Positions 24,402 to 36,388 of a stretch of DNA of 64,000 bases are shown here, in pieces. The stretch lies in assembly GCA_021646415.1 (NCBI GenBank), contig SOEU01000005.1, positions 1-64,000 on the forward strand. The letters run 5' to 3'. Numbering within the stretch: the stretch's first letter is position 1; every line of letters begins with the position of its first letter. The notes under the pieces are model-generated. The model did not search any database, was not told where the DNA came from, and saw only the letters and a list, made by a program, of their open reading frames with translations. Source of the DNA: Candidatus Brocadia sp. (GTDB lineage: Bacteria > Planctomycetota > Brocadiia > Brocadiales > Brocadiaceae). Both the position numbers and the translations under genes were made by a program.

Positions 24402-25847
24402 TTAACCTTTAAGGCAATTATGAATAAGTAAGCGGAACCCATACCTGGCATAGTTTTTTAGTTCCCGGAAGCTTTTGATGTGAATAATGGTGCGGCCGAT
24501 ATAACGCGGGCTAAGATACAATGACCGTAAAGCTTTTGCACGCATTCGAATAAGTTCGTCTTTTGATACATGCAAGGTACCTATGGCGGGATTGGAGAAA
24601 TAATTGTGCCCCACGGCTGTTTCCGTTAATATCCCAAAATCCTGGGCAATCTTATAAAATCCTGTCCCCTCATAGGGGATCGCAATATGGATTTCCGAAA
24701 AATCACATCTCAACTCTTTTGCAAGCTGCAGGGTATCCATAATCATCTCTTTTGTTTCCCAGGGGAACCCAATTAAATAAAAACCATAGGTTTTTATCCC
24801 CAGTTTTCTGCACAGTTTCACCGCCTCGCGTGCCTGTGCCCGGGTAGTCCCTTTTTTGATCTTTTTTTGGATTTCATCATTCCCTGACTCAATCCCAAAT
24901 GCCACCAGCCAGCACCCCGCCTTTTTCATCCACACCAGACGTTCTTCATCGATAGTATTGACGCGGCTGTTAGCCACCCATGCGATGTCAAGTCTCCGGT
25001 TAATAATCTCCTTGCACAATTCAATAACCGCTTTTTTATTCATAGTAAAGGTATCGGCACGGAAAAAAAAGTTTCGGATACTGTATTTATTCACACACTC
25101 TTCAAGTTCTGCAATAATATTTCCTACTGATCGTTCCCGTAATTTCATGCCGGAAATAAGGGGTGACAGGCAAAAAATGCATTGTGAAGGACATCCTCGG
25201 GAGGTCTGGATCGTTGCCTGCGGTTCACCCGTATCGGGACGGGCGTAAAGACGATTTTTCATTAAGTCTCTTGCGGGAAATGGTATTTTATCAAGATCTG
25301 TCCAGAATGGTTCCGGATCAGTCCGGACGATCTGGTTCAGATGATTTCTCAATAAAACCCCCCTGATCTTTGACAAATCTGATCCGTTTCTTTTAGCAAG
25401 AATGAGATTGTTTACAATCGTTTCGGCCTCGCCGGCGATGGCAACATCCATGACATGGTAAACTGTTTCTTTAAGATCTTCTTTGTTACACGTAGAAAAG
25501 TGGGCTCCTTTTGCAATTGTAAAGATCTCCGGGTTCATTGACTTGGCAATAGTGAATGCCTGCATATCATCTTTGATGGTAGGGGTGGTAATGCTCATTA
25601 CCAAAAAGTCCGGCTGGATCCTTTTTAAATCCTCTTCAAAGTGACTCCATTGTTTTTTTTCGGCGGGATAATCTGCAATAACAGGTGTAACCCCTATCTG
25701 CCTTAACATGGAGGCGATATACCCAAGATCATTGGGTGGACGCAGTGACGTAGCACTACCTCCGTCAACCTCGGCCTGACACCGATCCTCACCCCGCTGA
25801 TAAAGACCTACAGGAGGATTAAACAAGAGCGCCTTTTCTAATTGCAT
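24402..25847 (-). CDS. B12-binding-domain radical SAM protein
   Basis: Residues 1-150 resemble a cobalamin-binding Rossmann domain (LLFNPPVGLYQRGEDRCQ, then a P-P-N-D-L-G-Y-I-A-S segment). The radical SAM core follows, with its [4Fe-4S] motif SRGCPSQCIFC near residue 205 and the GIESGNDEIQKKIKKG element. Such enzymes perform radical methylations or rearrangements; the substrate is unknown. I took the ATG at 25847 (MQLEKALLF) instead of an upstream in-frame start because the 14 extra residues are not conserved-looking. It is the last gene of the reverse-strand run from ligA. A lipid-related role is conceivable because a polyprenyl-type transferase gene is next to it, but this is inference. Confidence 0.85.
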   Translation of the reverse strand: MQLEKALLFNPPVGLYQRGEDRCQAEVDGGSATSLRPPNDLGYIASMLRQIGVTPVIADYPAEKKQWSHFEEDLKRIQPDFLVMSITTPTIKDDMQAFTIAKSMNPEIFTIAKGAHFSTCNKEDLKETVYHVMDVAIAGEAETIVNNLILAKRNGSDLSKIRGVLLRNHLNQIVRTDPEPFWTDLDKIPFPARDLMKNRLYARPDTGEPQATIQTSRGCPSQCIFCLSPLISGMKLRERSVGNIIAELEECVNKYSIRNFFFRADTFTMNKKAVIELCKEIINRRLDIAWVANSRVNTIDEERLVWMKKAGCWLVAFGIESGNDEIQKKIKKGTTRAQAREAVKLCRKLGIKTYGFYLIGFPWETKEMIMDTLQLAKELRCDFSEIHIAIPYEGTGFYKIAQDFGILTETAVGHNYFSNPAIGTLHVSKDELIRMRAKALRSLYLSPRYIGRTIIHIKSFRELKNYARYGFRLLIHNCLKG

Positions 25848-25995
25848 AATGTATTTCAATGTAACTGCCCAAACACTCAGTGCAAACACACAAAATATAA
25901 AATATCCGTAAGGTTCTGCATGTAAGCAGGCAGTTGCCTACTGCCTACTATTGTCAATTACTTTTCGTCTTTGAAACTTGTGGTGAAAATCCAGG

Positions 25996-26901
25996 CTAAT
26001 GCACGATGTAAATAAATATGATTGATGTGATGACCCATAAGCTTACGTTGATAATCATGGGCTTGTCGGTAAACATAATCTCTGTAGGACTGCCTCCTTC
26101 TTCTTTTTGATGTACCAAATACAGATATCTAAAAATACCATAGAGCACAAACGGAATCGTGTAAAGAAGCTTTGACGTACCAAGTTTTTCAACCGTATCT
26201 CTTGACATGGCATATAAGGCGTAGCAGATTACGGTAGAGGCTGTAACGACCGATATCATTTGGTCCAGGAAGTAAGGGCTATAATGCTTCAGAACATTTC
26301 TGTGATTTGCAGCTGCATCTTCCAGCAGGACGAGTTCATGTCTTCTCTTACTAAAACCAAGGAAAAGTGCCAAAAGGATGGTACAGAGGATCAGCCACTG
26401 TGATGCGGTCACAGAGATAATGACCGCCCCACCTAATACCCTTAACACAAAGCCTGCCGCAATAGTAACAACATCAATAATTACGATATTTTTCAGGTAA
26501 AGACTGTAACTGATATTGAGTAAAAAATAGGCAAGGGCAATAATCCCAAAAAAAAGGTCCATGTAAAATGCAAAAAAGAATCCGATACAACAGAGAAGGA
26601 AAATTATCACAACCGCGGTATTCGTTTTTAGCTTTCCAGATGCAAGGGGTCTTTGAGATTTAACAGGGTGCAGTTTGTCTTTTTCCAGATCAACAAGGTC
26701 ATTAATCAGGTATATACTGCCTGTAATCAGACAAAAAATTACAAATCCGGCAAGGGCTTCAATGCTTTTTGAAAGATTGAGCAAATTTTTTGAAAAAAGC
26801 AAAGCGGTAAAAACGAATAAGTTCTTTATCCACTGCTCAGGCCGCATGGATAAAAGAACATATTTCGGCGCCCTTAGAAAATTACTCAGCATTTCCAGCA
26901 A
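25996..26901 (-). CDS. UbiA-family prenyltransferase (decaprenyl-phosphate phosphoribosyltransferase-like)
   Basis: A 301-residue membrane protein with about eight hydrophobic helices. MRPEQWIKNLFVF at the start and the first aspartate motif (NDLVDLEKDKLHP, then VKSQRPLASG) place it in the DPPR-synthase-like branch of the UbiA superfamily, which transfers a phosphoribosyl group to polyprenyl phosphate. Whether the acceptor here is a polyprenyl phosphate is not shown. Its start overlaps the end of pmbA by 20 bases, so translation is coupled. Confidence 0.85.
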   Translation of the reverse strand: MLEMLSNFLRAPKYVLLSMRPEQWIKNLFVFTALLFSKNLLNLSKSIEALAGFVIFCLITGSIYLINDLVDLEKDKLHPVKSQRPLASGKLKTNTAVVIIFLLCCIGFFFAFYMDLFFGIIALAYFLLNISYSLYLKNIVIIDVVTIAAGFVLRVLGGAVIISVTASQWLILCTILLALFLGFSKRRHELVLLEDAAANHRNVLKHYSPYFLDQMISVVTASTVICYALYAMSRDTVEKLGTSKLLYTIPFVLYGIFRYLYLVHQKEEGGSPTEIMFTDKPMIINVSLWVITSIIFIYIVH

Positions 26902-28195
26902 TATTCATTGCCCTAAAGTAAAAGGGAGGTACTTTTGTTGAACCGTGCCATTCAGCCTTATCGCCAATCGCTACAATGTTATTAAATACCTCAAAGACAT
27001 TTCCCGCTATCATACAATCTTTAACCCTGCCTACAATTTCCCCATTCTCAATAAGATATCCGAGGTCGATATTAACGGAAAATTCACCCGCAAGGATATT
27101 GCTCTGGCCGCCTCCAAGCACCTGATCCACCAGCACACCGTATTTAACGTCTTTTATCATCGCCCCGAATGACATGTTACCAGGTTCAACAGTAACATTT
27201 GAATTGCCAGGCGACGGCTGTGAAGAAAAACTTCTACCGCCGTTTCCGGTGGACTTTGCTTTCATTATTCCAGCCGTTTGCAAGTCAAAGAGATAATTTT
27301 TTAAAACACCTCTTTCGAATAATGGTGTACGCTGCGATGGTATACCTTCCCCATCCCACGGATAGCTGGAATCGGCCATATCAATCGTTGCATCATCATA
27401 CATGCTGACCCGCTCATCGATAATCTTTTCACCCAATCTGTTGGTAAGAGGTGAGGCGCCTTTTTGTACTAACTTTCCGTTGCAGCCTGTTTCGAAGGTT
27501 GCAAGCAAGTTCCCCATAGCCTTTGCTGTAACCACCACAGGATAAGCGCCCGTTTTTAATTTCACTTCCTTTTGTGCTAGTTTTAATCCGATCAGAGCCT
27601 TATCAACGTGTTTATTGAGGTCAGTAGCAAGACCTTTAGAACTTTCCCCTTCCCCAATCCAGAGCAAACTTTGCCCTTTCACATCCAGTATCTCGATACC
27701 CATGCCAAATGATGTGGAAGCAATGGAAATATCCAGTCCTTTTGAATTGATAAGTCTTCGCATCCCGTGTCCTTTTCCAATACTGACACTACATTCATAG
27801 CTGGAATTTACCGACAATGCCTTCTCTATAGCCTCTTTCCCAATGTCTACACACTTGTGAATAGGATAGCTTACAACATGTTGGTCAAAGACAGCTATCT
27901 TTGGAAAATTATTCCGGGAAGGAAATTCGAAGACGGCAGTCTGGCCAAATTTTGCGCTCTCTATGGCATTGGCAACCAGTTTCTCAGGTTTCCTGAAATC
28001 GGTGGTACTGGAGAACCCAATTCTCCCCTCTTTAATTACACGGAGTCCAATTCCACGGATAGATTTTGTATTTACATATTTTAATTTATTATTTTCAAAA
28101 CTCACCGACCGTAACTCACCTTCGTCGTAAAGAACCTCTACGGAGGGAGTCTGTTTTAAAGCTAGTTCCAAGACTTTTTCTTCAAATTTATTCAT
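26882..28195 (-). CDS. pmbA: PmbA/TldE-type subunit of the TldD-PmbA metalloprotease
   Basis: A 437-residue PmbA-like protein. GLRVIKEGRIGFSSTTD in the N-terminal domain and the C-terminal RTPLFERGVLKNYLFDLQTA, GNMSFGAMIKDVKYG and AGEFSVNIDLGYLIENGEIV are family hallmarks. It lacks the HExxxH motif, as expected, because the active-site zinc is held by TldD (30421-31782). The heterodimer degrades or matures peptides. The two partners are in the same reverse-strand run but separated by two PilT-family genes. Confidence 0.92.
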   Translation of the reverse strand: MNKFEEKVLELALKQTPSVEVLYDEGELRSVSFENNKLKYVNTKSIRGIGLRVIKEGRIGFSSTTDFRKPEKLVANAIESAKFGQTAVFEFPSRNNFPKIAVFDQHVVSYPIHKCVDIGKEAIEKALSVNSSYECSVSIGKGHGMRRLINSKGLDISIASTSFGMGIEILDVKGQSLLWIGEGESSKGLATDLNKHVDKALIGLKLAQKEVKLKTGAYPVVVTAKAMGNLLATFETGCNGKLVQKGASPLTNRLGEKIIDERVSMYDDATIDMADSSYPWDGEGIPSQRTPLFERGVLKNYLFDLQTAGIMKAKSTGNGGRSFSSQPSPGNSNVTVEPGNMSFGAMIKDVKYGVLVDQVLGGGQSNILAGEFSVNIDLGYLIENGEIVGRVKDCMIAGNVFEVFNNIVAIGDKAEWHGSTKVPPFYFRAMNIAGNAE

Positions 28196-28211
28196 GTATT
28201 TAACCTCATAT

Positions 28212-29318
28212 TCACTGCATTAATTTAAAACTTGTAGTTTTATCTTCTTTCCCTTCGCATATTCCCTCTGCCTTTATACGCAAACGCAGATCATTGGCGC
28301 TATCAGCATATGCAATGGCATTTTCGTAGTTAATCTTGCCTTCTTTGTAAAGGGTGAACAATGATTGATCAAAGGTTAACATGCCTTCCTGCGTTCCCCT
28401 TGACATCGTTTCTTTTAACAATTCAACCTGTTTCTTAAATATAAGATCTTTGACCCTGGGTGTATCCAGCAATATTTCGAAAGATGCAACTCGTTTCCCG
28501 CCTTTCGCCGGTACCAACCTTTGGGAAACAACAGCACGCAGGTTAAGCGAAAGCAGCAAATAGATCTGTTCGTGGCGTTCCGGGGGAAAAAAATTTATGA
28601 CTCGCTCTATTGCCTGATTAGCATTGTTGGCATGGAGCGTTCCCAGGCAGAGATGTCCTGTCTCAGCAAACGTGATGGCCGATTCCATAGTTTCCGTATC
28701 ACGGATTTCACCAACGAGGATGACATCGGGGGCCTGGCGCAGGGTATTTTTCAGCGCATCACCAAACGACAACGTGTCTATGCCAACCTCCCTTTGTGTA
28801 ATAACGGATTTCTTGTGCCGGTGCACAAACTCAACGGGATCTTCTACCGTAATGATATGCCCTGAGTTATTGGTGTTTCTGTAATCAATCATTGCCGCCA
28901 GGGTGGTTGATTTCCCGGAACCTGTTGCGCCTACGACGAGCACCAACCCTCTTTTTGTCATCGCTATATCCTTAAAAATCTGAGGAAGGACTAAGTCATC
29001 GATGGTTTGGATATTGATTTTTATCTGTCGGATAACAATGCCGATATTCCTTTGCTGGAAGAAGATATTTACACGAAAACGACCCAGTTCCGGATAATAC
29101 AGGGCAAGGTTCATTTCCATCTTTTCATAAAAATCTTTTCTCTGCTTCTCATTCATGCACTTTTCCGCAAGCACACGAGTATCTTCGGCGGTTAGCTTCT
29201 TTGCGCCAAAAGGGAAGTTAGTACCCTCTCTGCGATACATGGGAGGAAGATCCACGGTAATATAAACATCCGAGGCATCCGCCCGAACCATTTCTTGCAA
29301 AAGTTCTTTTATTTCCAT
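28212..29318 (-). CDS. pilU: PilT/PilU-like type IV pilus retraction ATPase
   Basis: A 368-residue secretion/retraction ATPase. Walker A is GATGSGKSTT, the Asp box QAPDVILVGEIRD and the His box ETGHLCLGTLHA. The tail with GMLTFDQSLFTLYKEGKIN is typical of PilU, and the C-terminal extension after residue 345 also fits that subgroup. It is paralogous to the upstream PilT at 29371-30420, 52 bases away. Together they power pilus retraction, twitching or surface sensing. Confidence 0.85.
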   Translation of the reverse strand: MEIKELLQEMVRADASDVYITVDLPPMYRREGTNFPFGAKKLTAEDTRVLAEKCMNEKQRKDFYEKMEMNLALYYPELGRFRVNIFFQQRNIGIVIRQIKINIQTIDDLVLPQIFKDIAMTKRGLVLVVGATGSGKSTTLAAMIDYRNTNNSGHIITVEDPVEFVHRHKKSVITQREVGIDTLSFGDALKNTLRQAPDVILVGEIRDTETMESAITFAETGHLCLGTLHANNANQAIERVINFFPPERHEQIYLLLSLNLRAVVSQRLVPAKGGKRVASFEILLDTPRVKDLIFKKQVELLKETMSRGTQEGMLTFDQSLFTLYKEGKINYENAIAYADSANDLRLRIKAEGICEGKEDKTTSFKLMQ

Positions 29319-29370
29319 AAATTATTGCCTTTTTTCACCATTCCTTTAAAAAATCTATTGCATCTTTACT

Positions 29371-30420
29371 TTATTTAAGACCGCTCAAAACAGTTGGACT
29401 GCTCACCAGACCTTCGATTGCCTCTCTGGCAACCAAATCCTTCTGGCAGAGTTCGACCATGGCCTGATCCATGGTCTGCATACCATATTGCCTGCCTGTT
29501 TGCAGTGATGATGGAATCTGCGCAATCTTGTTTTCCCTGATGAGATTTCTTACTGCCGAAGTACCAATCATGATCTCCAGTGCCGCAACACGCCCTTTCC
29601 CGTCTTTTCGCTTTATGAGTTGCTGAGTAAGTACGGCTTGAATAGATTCAGAAAACATCGTGCGCACTTGTGCCTGTTGTTCTGGTGGAAACACGTCAAT
29701 CACCCTGTCAACAGTCTTGGGTGCGCTGGATGTATGTAACGTACCGAAAACCAGGTGACCTGTCTCGGCTGCAGTAAGCGCCAGAGAAATGGTTTCCAGG
29801 TCCCTCATTTCACCCACAAGGATAACATCAGGGTCCTCACGCAAGGCCGACCTCAAGGCGTTAGCAAAACTGTGGGTATGCGGCCCTAACTCCCTTTGGT
29901 TAATAAGGCTATTTTTAGACTGATGTACAAATTCAATGGGATCCTCAATCGTAAGGATATGACATTTTTCTTCACGGTTGATAAGGTCAACCATCGCAGC
30001 CAGTGTAGTTGATTTGCCACATCCCGTAGGGCCCGTCACAAGTATAAGTCCCTTATTTTTTTTCGTTAGCTCGCCTACAATCTTTGGCATATTAAGCTGT
30101 TCCAGGGTTGGAATGGCCGTTGGTATCGTCCTGAATACGACAGACTCACCCCTGCTTTGCAGGAATGCATTTACCCTAAACCGCCCGGCATCACCCAATG
30201 CAATGGCAAAATCCAACTCGTGATGTTCCTCGTACGTTTTCCGTTGCTGATCGTTGAGAATATCATAAAGTATCTTATGCACTTCTTCCTTATTCAACGG
30301 CGGAACGTCAATCTTCCTGATATCACCATGAATGCGGATCATGGGAGGTTCCCCGGAACTTATATGGATATCCGAGGCATTTTCTTTTTTAGCGAACGCA
30401 AGAAGTTCTAAGATTTCCAT
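29371..30420 (-). CDS. pilT: Twitching motility ATPase PilT
   Basis: A 349-residue hexameric ATPase of the inner membrane pilus machine. ASDIHISSGEPPMIRIHGDI is the typical N-terminal PAS-like start. Walker A is GPTGCGKSTT, the Asp box EDPDVILVGEMRD, the His box ETGHLVFGTLHTS, and the C-terminal part includes the retraction-linked A-I-R-N-L-I-R-E-like motif as AVRNLIRENK. The ATG directly abuts the tldD stop. No pilin genes are in the window. Confidence 0.93.
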   Translation of the reverse strand: MEILELLAFAKKENASDIHISSGEPPMIRIHGDIRKIDVPPLNKEEVHKILYDILNDQQRKTYEEHHELDFAIALGDAGRFRVNAFLQSRGESVVFRTIPTAIPTLEQLNMPKIVGELTKKNKGLILVTGPTGCGKSTTLAAMVDLINREEKCHILTIEDPIEFVHQSKNSLINQRELGPHTHSFANALRSALREDPDVILVGEMRDLETISLALTAAETGHLVFGTLHTSSAPKTVDRVIDVFPPEQQAQVRTMFSESIQAVLTQQLIKRKDGKGRVAALEIMIGTSAVRNLIRENKIAQIPSSLQTGRQYGMQTMDQAMVELCQKDLVAREAIEGLVSSPTVLSGLK

Positions 30421-31782
30421 TTATCTTCCCCCAATAACGACATTTCGTATTCGGACATGCGGACCGCCGTCACTAACACGCAGCGGTGATTGCCCACCCT
30501 TGCCACATCCTCCCAGACCTCCATGTATCTGAAGATCATTTCCGATGGCATCGATATTCATAAGCGTCTCAAACACATTTCCCGTAAGAACAACATCCCG
30601 TATCTTTTCCTGTATCTTTCCGTTTCGTATCATGTAAGCCTCTTCGGCGCTAAAAGTAAACATTTCCATGTTGGTCTGTCCGCCCAGGGCGCCAATGGCA
30701 TAAATGCCGTTGTCAACTTCTGAGAGCATTTTCTGAAAAGTGTAATCACGGGGTTCCATATAGGTATTGGTCATGCGTACGATGGGAGCATGGGCATACC
30801 CTATAGCCCGTGCATTGCCTGTTGGTTTCTCCTCCATCTTGGCAGCCGTTTCCCTCGAATGGAGCCTGCTTGTTAAAATACCGTTTTTTATGAGATAGGT
30901 TTTTTGTGTCGGGACGCCCTCACTATCATATTTATTATATCCTGCCTCTCCAACCAAAGAGCCATCGTCTACAATGGAAAGAGCATCTATCCCAAAGCGT
31001 TTCCCAAGAACCATGATTTCCCGCAATTTTTTGTTTTCATAAATAAAATCGGCCTCGCTGAGATGTCCGAAGGCCTCATGGACAAAGACACCGCAAAGTT
31101 TTGGATCAACGATAACGGTATATTTACCCCCCGTTACCGGCTTTGCTGAGAGCAGGTCAACCGCACGTTTCGTTACTTCTTCGCATTTGTACTCCATATT
31201 CTGAACATTGCTGAAACCCCGTAAATCACCCGCAGAATGATAGGCTTGCTGGACATTCATCCCGTCTCTTGCCATGGCGAGGAGTGAAATTCCACAAAAA
31301 ATAGTCTCCTGCACAATAAAACTACCTTCCGTGTTGGCAAAATATACTGTCCCATGGGAATCTACGTAACGTACATTTGAGGTCTGTATCTGCCTCGCAG
31401 AAAGGATCATGTTGTTGTATTTATTACAAATAGCCTGCTTGTCCGTTAAAGAGATATCAGCCGGATCTATTTCTACTTTTGTTTTTACCTTGTCATTTAT
31501 TACGGGTACCGTGGTAAGCTGACTCTCCTCTGTACCGACGAACCGAGCCTGCTCACAGGCCATTTCTATGTATCTAGGAAGATTCGCAATGTCATTAAAT
31601 GCAACAAATCCCCAGCCACCTTTAAACAATGCCCTTACACATCCACCGAAGGTATTATTTTCACCAATACTCTCAAGTTCTTTCCCCACGTAAGTAATAC
31701 CGGTACTGACGCCTTCCTGTATTCTTATTTCTGCATAATCAGCTTTTGCTGATTTTAGAGCATTTTTTATTAATTTTTCCAT
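30421..31782 (-). CDS. tldD: TldD metalloprotease subunit
   Basis: About 453 residues with the zinc motif HEAFGH (in VFVHEAFGHLSEAD), the glycine-rich GGKYTVIVDPKLCG before it and the C-terminal cysteine/glycine tail GGLGGCGKGG typical of TldD. I prefer the ATG at 31782 (MEKLIKNAL), since AAAGGA lies about 10 bases upstream; an in-frame start at 31824 would add 14 residues. It works with PmbA (26882-28195). Its stop touches the pilT start, indicating an operon. Confidence 0.92.
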   Translation of the reverse strand: MEKLIKNALKSAKADYAEIRIQEGVSTGITYVGKELESIGENNTFGGCVRALFKGGWGFVAFNDIANLPRYIEMACEQARFVGTEESQLTTVPVINDKVKTKVEIDPADISLTDKQAICNKYNNMILSARQIQTSNVRYVDSHGTVYFANTEGSFIVQETIFCGISLLAMARDGMNVQQAYHSAGDLRGFSNVQNMEYKCEEVTKRAVDLLSAKPVTGGKYTVIVDPKLCGVFVHEAFGHLSEADFIYENKKLREIMVLGKRFGIDALSIVDDGSLVGEAGYNKYDSEGVPTQKTYLIKNGILTSRLHSRETAAKMEEKPTGNARAIGYAHAPIVRMTNTYMEPRDYTFQKMLSEVDNGIYAIGALGGQTNMEMFTFSAEEAYMIRNGKIQEKIRDVVLTGNVFETLMNIDAIGNDLQIHGGLGGCGKGGQSPLRVSDGGPHVRIRNVVIGGR

Positions 31783-31841
31783 TTGGATTATTCCTTTGAA
31801 ATTTGAATCAAGTTCTAGAAACAACCACTTGTTTCATGTGT

Positions 31842-33944
<2,103 letters not shown>

Positions 33945-34109
33945 TCACAATTTAAACGGCTGTCAAAGTGTTATGTTTTAAAGATACAAATCGCTTGACT
34001 TTATCATATATCTGTTATAAAATTCAACAAAATGGATTATTGGTATAACTCCCATTATAATAAATTCTTATGAATTCAATAAATTATCCTCGCATGGAGC
34101 GGAAAATTT

Positions 34110-34919
34110 ATGACAAAAGGAAGTGATTCAAGGGAGTTTTTCGAGCTATTTAAACCACCACCAAAGGTACAGGATACCCAAAAGGATGAAATAAAATCTC
34201 AAACGGAGACCCCGGAGATAAGTCCTCAATACAAGCTTCCCATATCTGAGGAGACGTCGGTTAGCAAACCAATGCCAACAGCAGACCCCCTGGGATGGAT
34301 CAAGAAAACAACCGCAGAAAATCCTCTTGTAAAAGAAAAACCAAGGGAATCCCCGCTCATTTCTGCTCCTTCGAAAAATGAACGAGGTTTAAGAAAAGAT
34401 GAGGTGGTGCTCAGGCAAGAAACACTTATTATTGGTGCGATAGCAGCAACTTTCTTATCCATTGCATGTTTTTTTATTGGACACAAAGTTGGATACAATA
34501 AGGGTATAACGAGTCATACTGAAGAATGGTTAGAAACGATAGAACCACAAGACACCAAAAAGACTACTTTTGGGCCGACAGAGCCAGAAGAGGTTCCCCC
34601 ACAAAAGGCTGCAAGCAAATCGGAGAAACAAATTGAACAACAAAAGCCAATTATTAAAGATAAATGGACATTACGCGTAATATCATATAAAAATACCAAA
34701 GATAATGTTGAAAAGGCAAAAGAGACAGCCAAAACAATTCAGAATACATTAGGTTATGACACATTCATTGTAAATACCGGTAAGGAAATTTTTATTTGCG
34801 TGGGAGAATTTGAAACAAATAATAATGCAGATTTGATAAATGCACAAAAAACGCTTGCTGAATTTAAATATGAAAACAGAAAACAGTTTGAAGGATGTTA
34901 TCCTATACGTATGAGATAA
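34110..34919 (+). CDS. Single-pass membrane protein with SPOR-like C-terminus
   Basis: Residues 1-100 are a charged, proline-rich cytoplasmic region. A transmembrane helix spans about 104-124 (LIIGAIAATFLSIACFFIGH). A second charged linker is followed by an approximately 80-residue C-terminal domain (KWTLRVISYKNTKDNVEKA ... GEFETNN) that resembles a SPOR peptidoglycan-binding fold, with alternating strand-helix and an I-C-V-G-x-F strand. Function is unknown; cell envelope or division is plausible. It precedes the small basic protein by 15 bases. Confidence 0.6.
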   Translation: MTKGSDSREFFELFKPPPKVQDTQKDEIKSQTETPEISPQYKLPISEETSVSKPMPTADPLGWIKKTTAENPLVKEKPRESPLISAPSKNERGLRKDEVVLRQETLIIGAIAATFLSIACFFIGHKVGYNKGITSHTEEWLETIEPQDTKKTTFGPTEPEEVPPQKAASKSEKQIEQQKPIIKDKWTLRVISYKNTKDNVEKAKETAKTIQNTLGYDTFIVNTGKEIFICVGEFETNNNADLINAQKTLAEFKYENRKQFEGCYPIRMR

Positions 34920-34934
34920 AATTTAGGAGGAAAC

Positions 34935-35201
34935 ATGAGTGTTGATAAAAGTTTGAAAGCAAAGGGTAAATTGGTAAGACCAAGAAATGTATTTACAAGG
35001 ACGGAACGCATTAAAATACTTAGGGGAGAGGGAAAATGGGAGCCAACGATGTCGGTCTTCGGCATTCCCAAGGTAAAAACCATTAAGTTGAAACGAAAGA
35101 CGAAGTCAGAGAAAAAGGAAGCGAAAGCAGAAGCGGCCCCGACGGCAGGAGCACCATCAGAAGCCGGCGCACCTGCTGGCAAGGAAAAGACCAAGAAATA
35201 A
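34935..35201 (+). CDS. Small basic protein of the TIGR04137 family
   Basis: An 88-residue, lysine-rich protein. Its start MSVDKSLKAKGKLVRPRNVF with a following TRTERIKILR is diagnostic of the small basic protein family found in Planctomycetes, Verrucomicrobia, Lentisphaerae and Chlamydiae; its function is not established, though a ribosome or nucleic-acid association is suspected. Residues 55-88 are a low-complexity Lys/Ala/Pro tail. A TTTAGGAGG ribosome-binding site lies close to the ATG. The stop overlaps the next start (TAATG). It is a useful taxonomic marker. Confidence 0.85.
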   Translation: MSVDKSLKAKGKLVRPRNVFTRTERIKILRGEGKWEPTMSVFGIPKVKTIKLKRKTKSEKKEAKAEAAPTAGAPSEAGAPAGKEKTKK

Positions 35202-36298
35202 TGATCGCCCATAGGATGTCGAAAATCGACTCCTCAGGAATCAGAAAGGTCTTTGATCTGGCACAAAAAATGCGAAATCCGGTGAACCTGAGTATAGGCC
35301 AACCGGATTTTGATGTTCCTGAAGAGATTAAAAATGAAGCAATTAAAGCTATTAAAGATGGTACCAATAAGTATACTGTCACGCAAGGTATACCTGAACT
35401 TCGGAATGGTTTGCTCAAACGACTTCAGAAAGAACGCGGGGTAAATGCCGAAAGTATCATGATCACCTCAGGTGTCTCCGGGGCATTGACACTCGCTTTT
35501 ATGGTTCTTGTCAATCCCGAAGATGAGGTACTCATACCTGATCCTGCCTTTGTGAGTTATAAACATTTGGTCAATTTCTGCGGGGGCAAACCTGTATTTA
35601 TTGATACGTATCCAGACTTTAAATTGACGGCTGCACGCATCCAACCCCACATTACAAAAAAAACAACAACATTGATTATCAACAGCCCTGCAAACCCTAC
35701 GGGTGCCCTGTGTACCAGTCAGGAACTTAAAGAGATTGCTGAACTGGCAAGAAAGCACAACCTTGTCGTGATTTCTGATGAAATATATCATGACTATGAT
35801 TACAATCACGAGTTTGACAGTATCGGGAGGTATTATGAAAAGACGTTAATCCTGGACGGCTTTTCCAAATCCTTCGCCATGACAGGCTGGCGAATGGGCT
35901 ATGCGGCAGGACCTGCCAATATAATCAGCGAGATGATCAAACTGCAACAGTACACGTTCGTATGTGCACCTTCTCCAGCCCAGTATGCCGTGGCAAAATC
36001 TTTAGACACAGACCTGAGCAACTACATCGCAAGCTACAAAAAGAAAAGAGACTTGATGTATGATGGGCTAAAGGACAATTACAACATGATAAGACCCGGC
36101 GGTGCCTTTTATCTTTTTCCGCAGGTTCCATGGGGTACAGATGAAGAATTCGTTACAACCGCTATCCAAAAGAACCTTCTCATTATACCCGGCAGTGTCT
36201 TTTCCGAACGCCATACTCACTTCCGTATCTCTTACGCTGCCTCAGAAGAAACCCTCAAACAAGGCATAGACATCCTCAATAATCTCACCAAACAATAA
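35201..36298 (+). CDS. Class I/II PLP-dependent aminotransferase (aspartate aminotransferase-like)
   Basis: A 365-residue fold-type I enzyme. It has LSIGQPDFDVPEEI at the N-terminus, NSPANPTGALC, DEIYHDYDY, and the PLP lysine in GFSKSFAMTGWRMGY. Closest in feel to aspartate or aromatic aminotransferases of the AspC-I-gamma kind; substrate specificity cannot be assigned. Its ATG overlaps the stop of the small basic protein, so it is translated with it. Confidence 0.85.
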   Translation: MIAHRMSKIDSSGIRKVFDLAQKMRNPVNLSIGQPDFDVPEEIKNEAIKAIKDGTNKYTVTQGIPELRNGLLKRLQKERGVNAESIMITSGVSGALTLAFMVLVNPEDEVLIPDPAFVSYKHLVNFCGGKPVFIDTYPDFKLTAARIQPHITKKTTTLIINSPANPTGALCTSQELKEIAELARKHNLVVISDEIYHDYDYNHEFDSIGRYYEKTLILDGFSKSFAMTGWRMGYAAGPANIISEMIKLQQYTFVCAPSPAQYAVAKSLDTDLSNYIASYKKKRDLMYDGLKDNYNMIRPGGAFYLFPQVPWGTDEEFVTTAIQKNLLIIPGSVFSERHTHFRISYAASEETLKQGIDILNNLTKQ

Positions 36299-36388
36299 CG
36301 CCAAAATTAATTATGCAAATATCTTTATAAATGCGCTCGATGAATTAATTAAGAATGAGATGATCTATTGAGATGAAAACAAGAAAAA

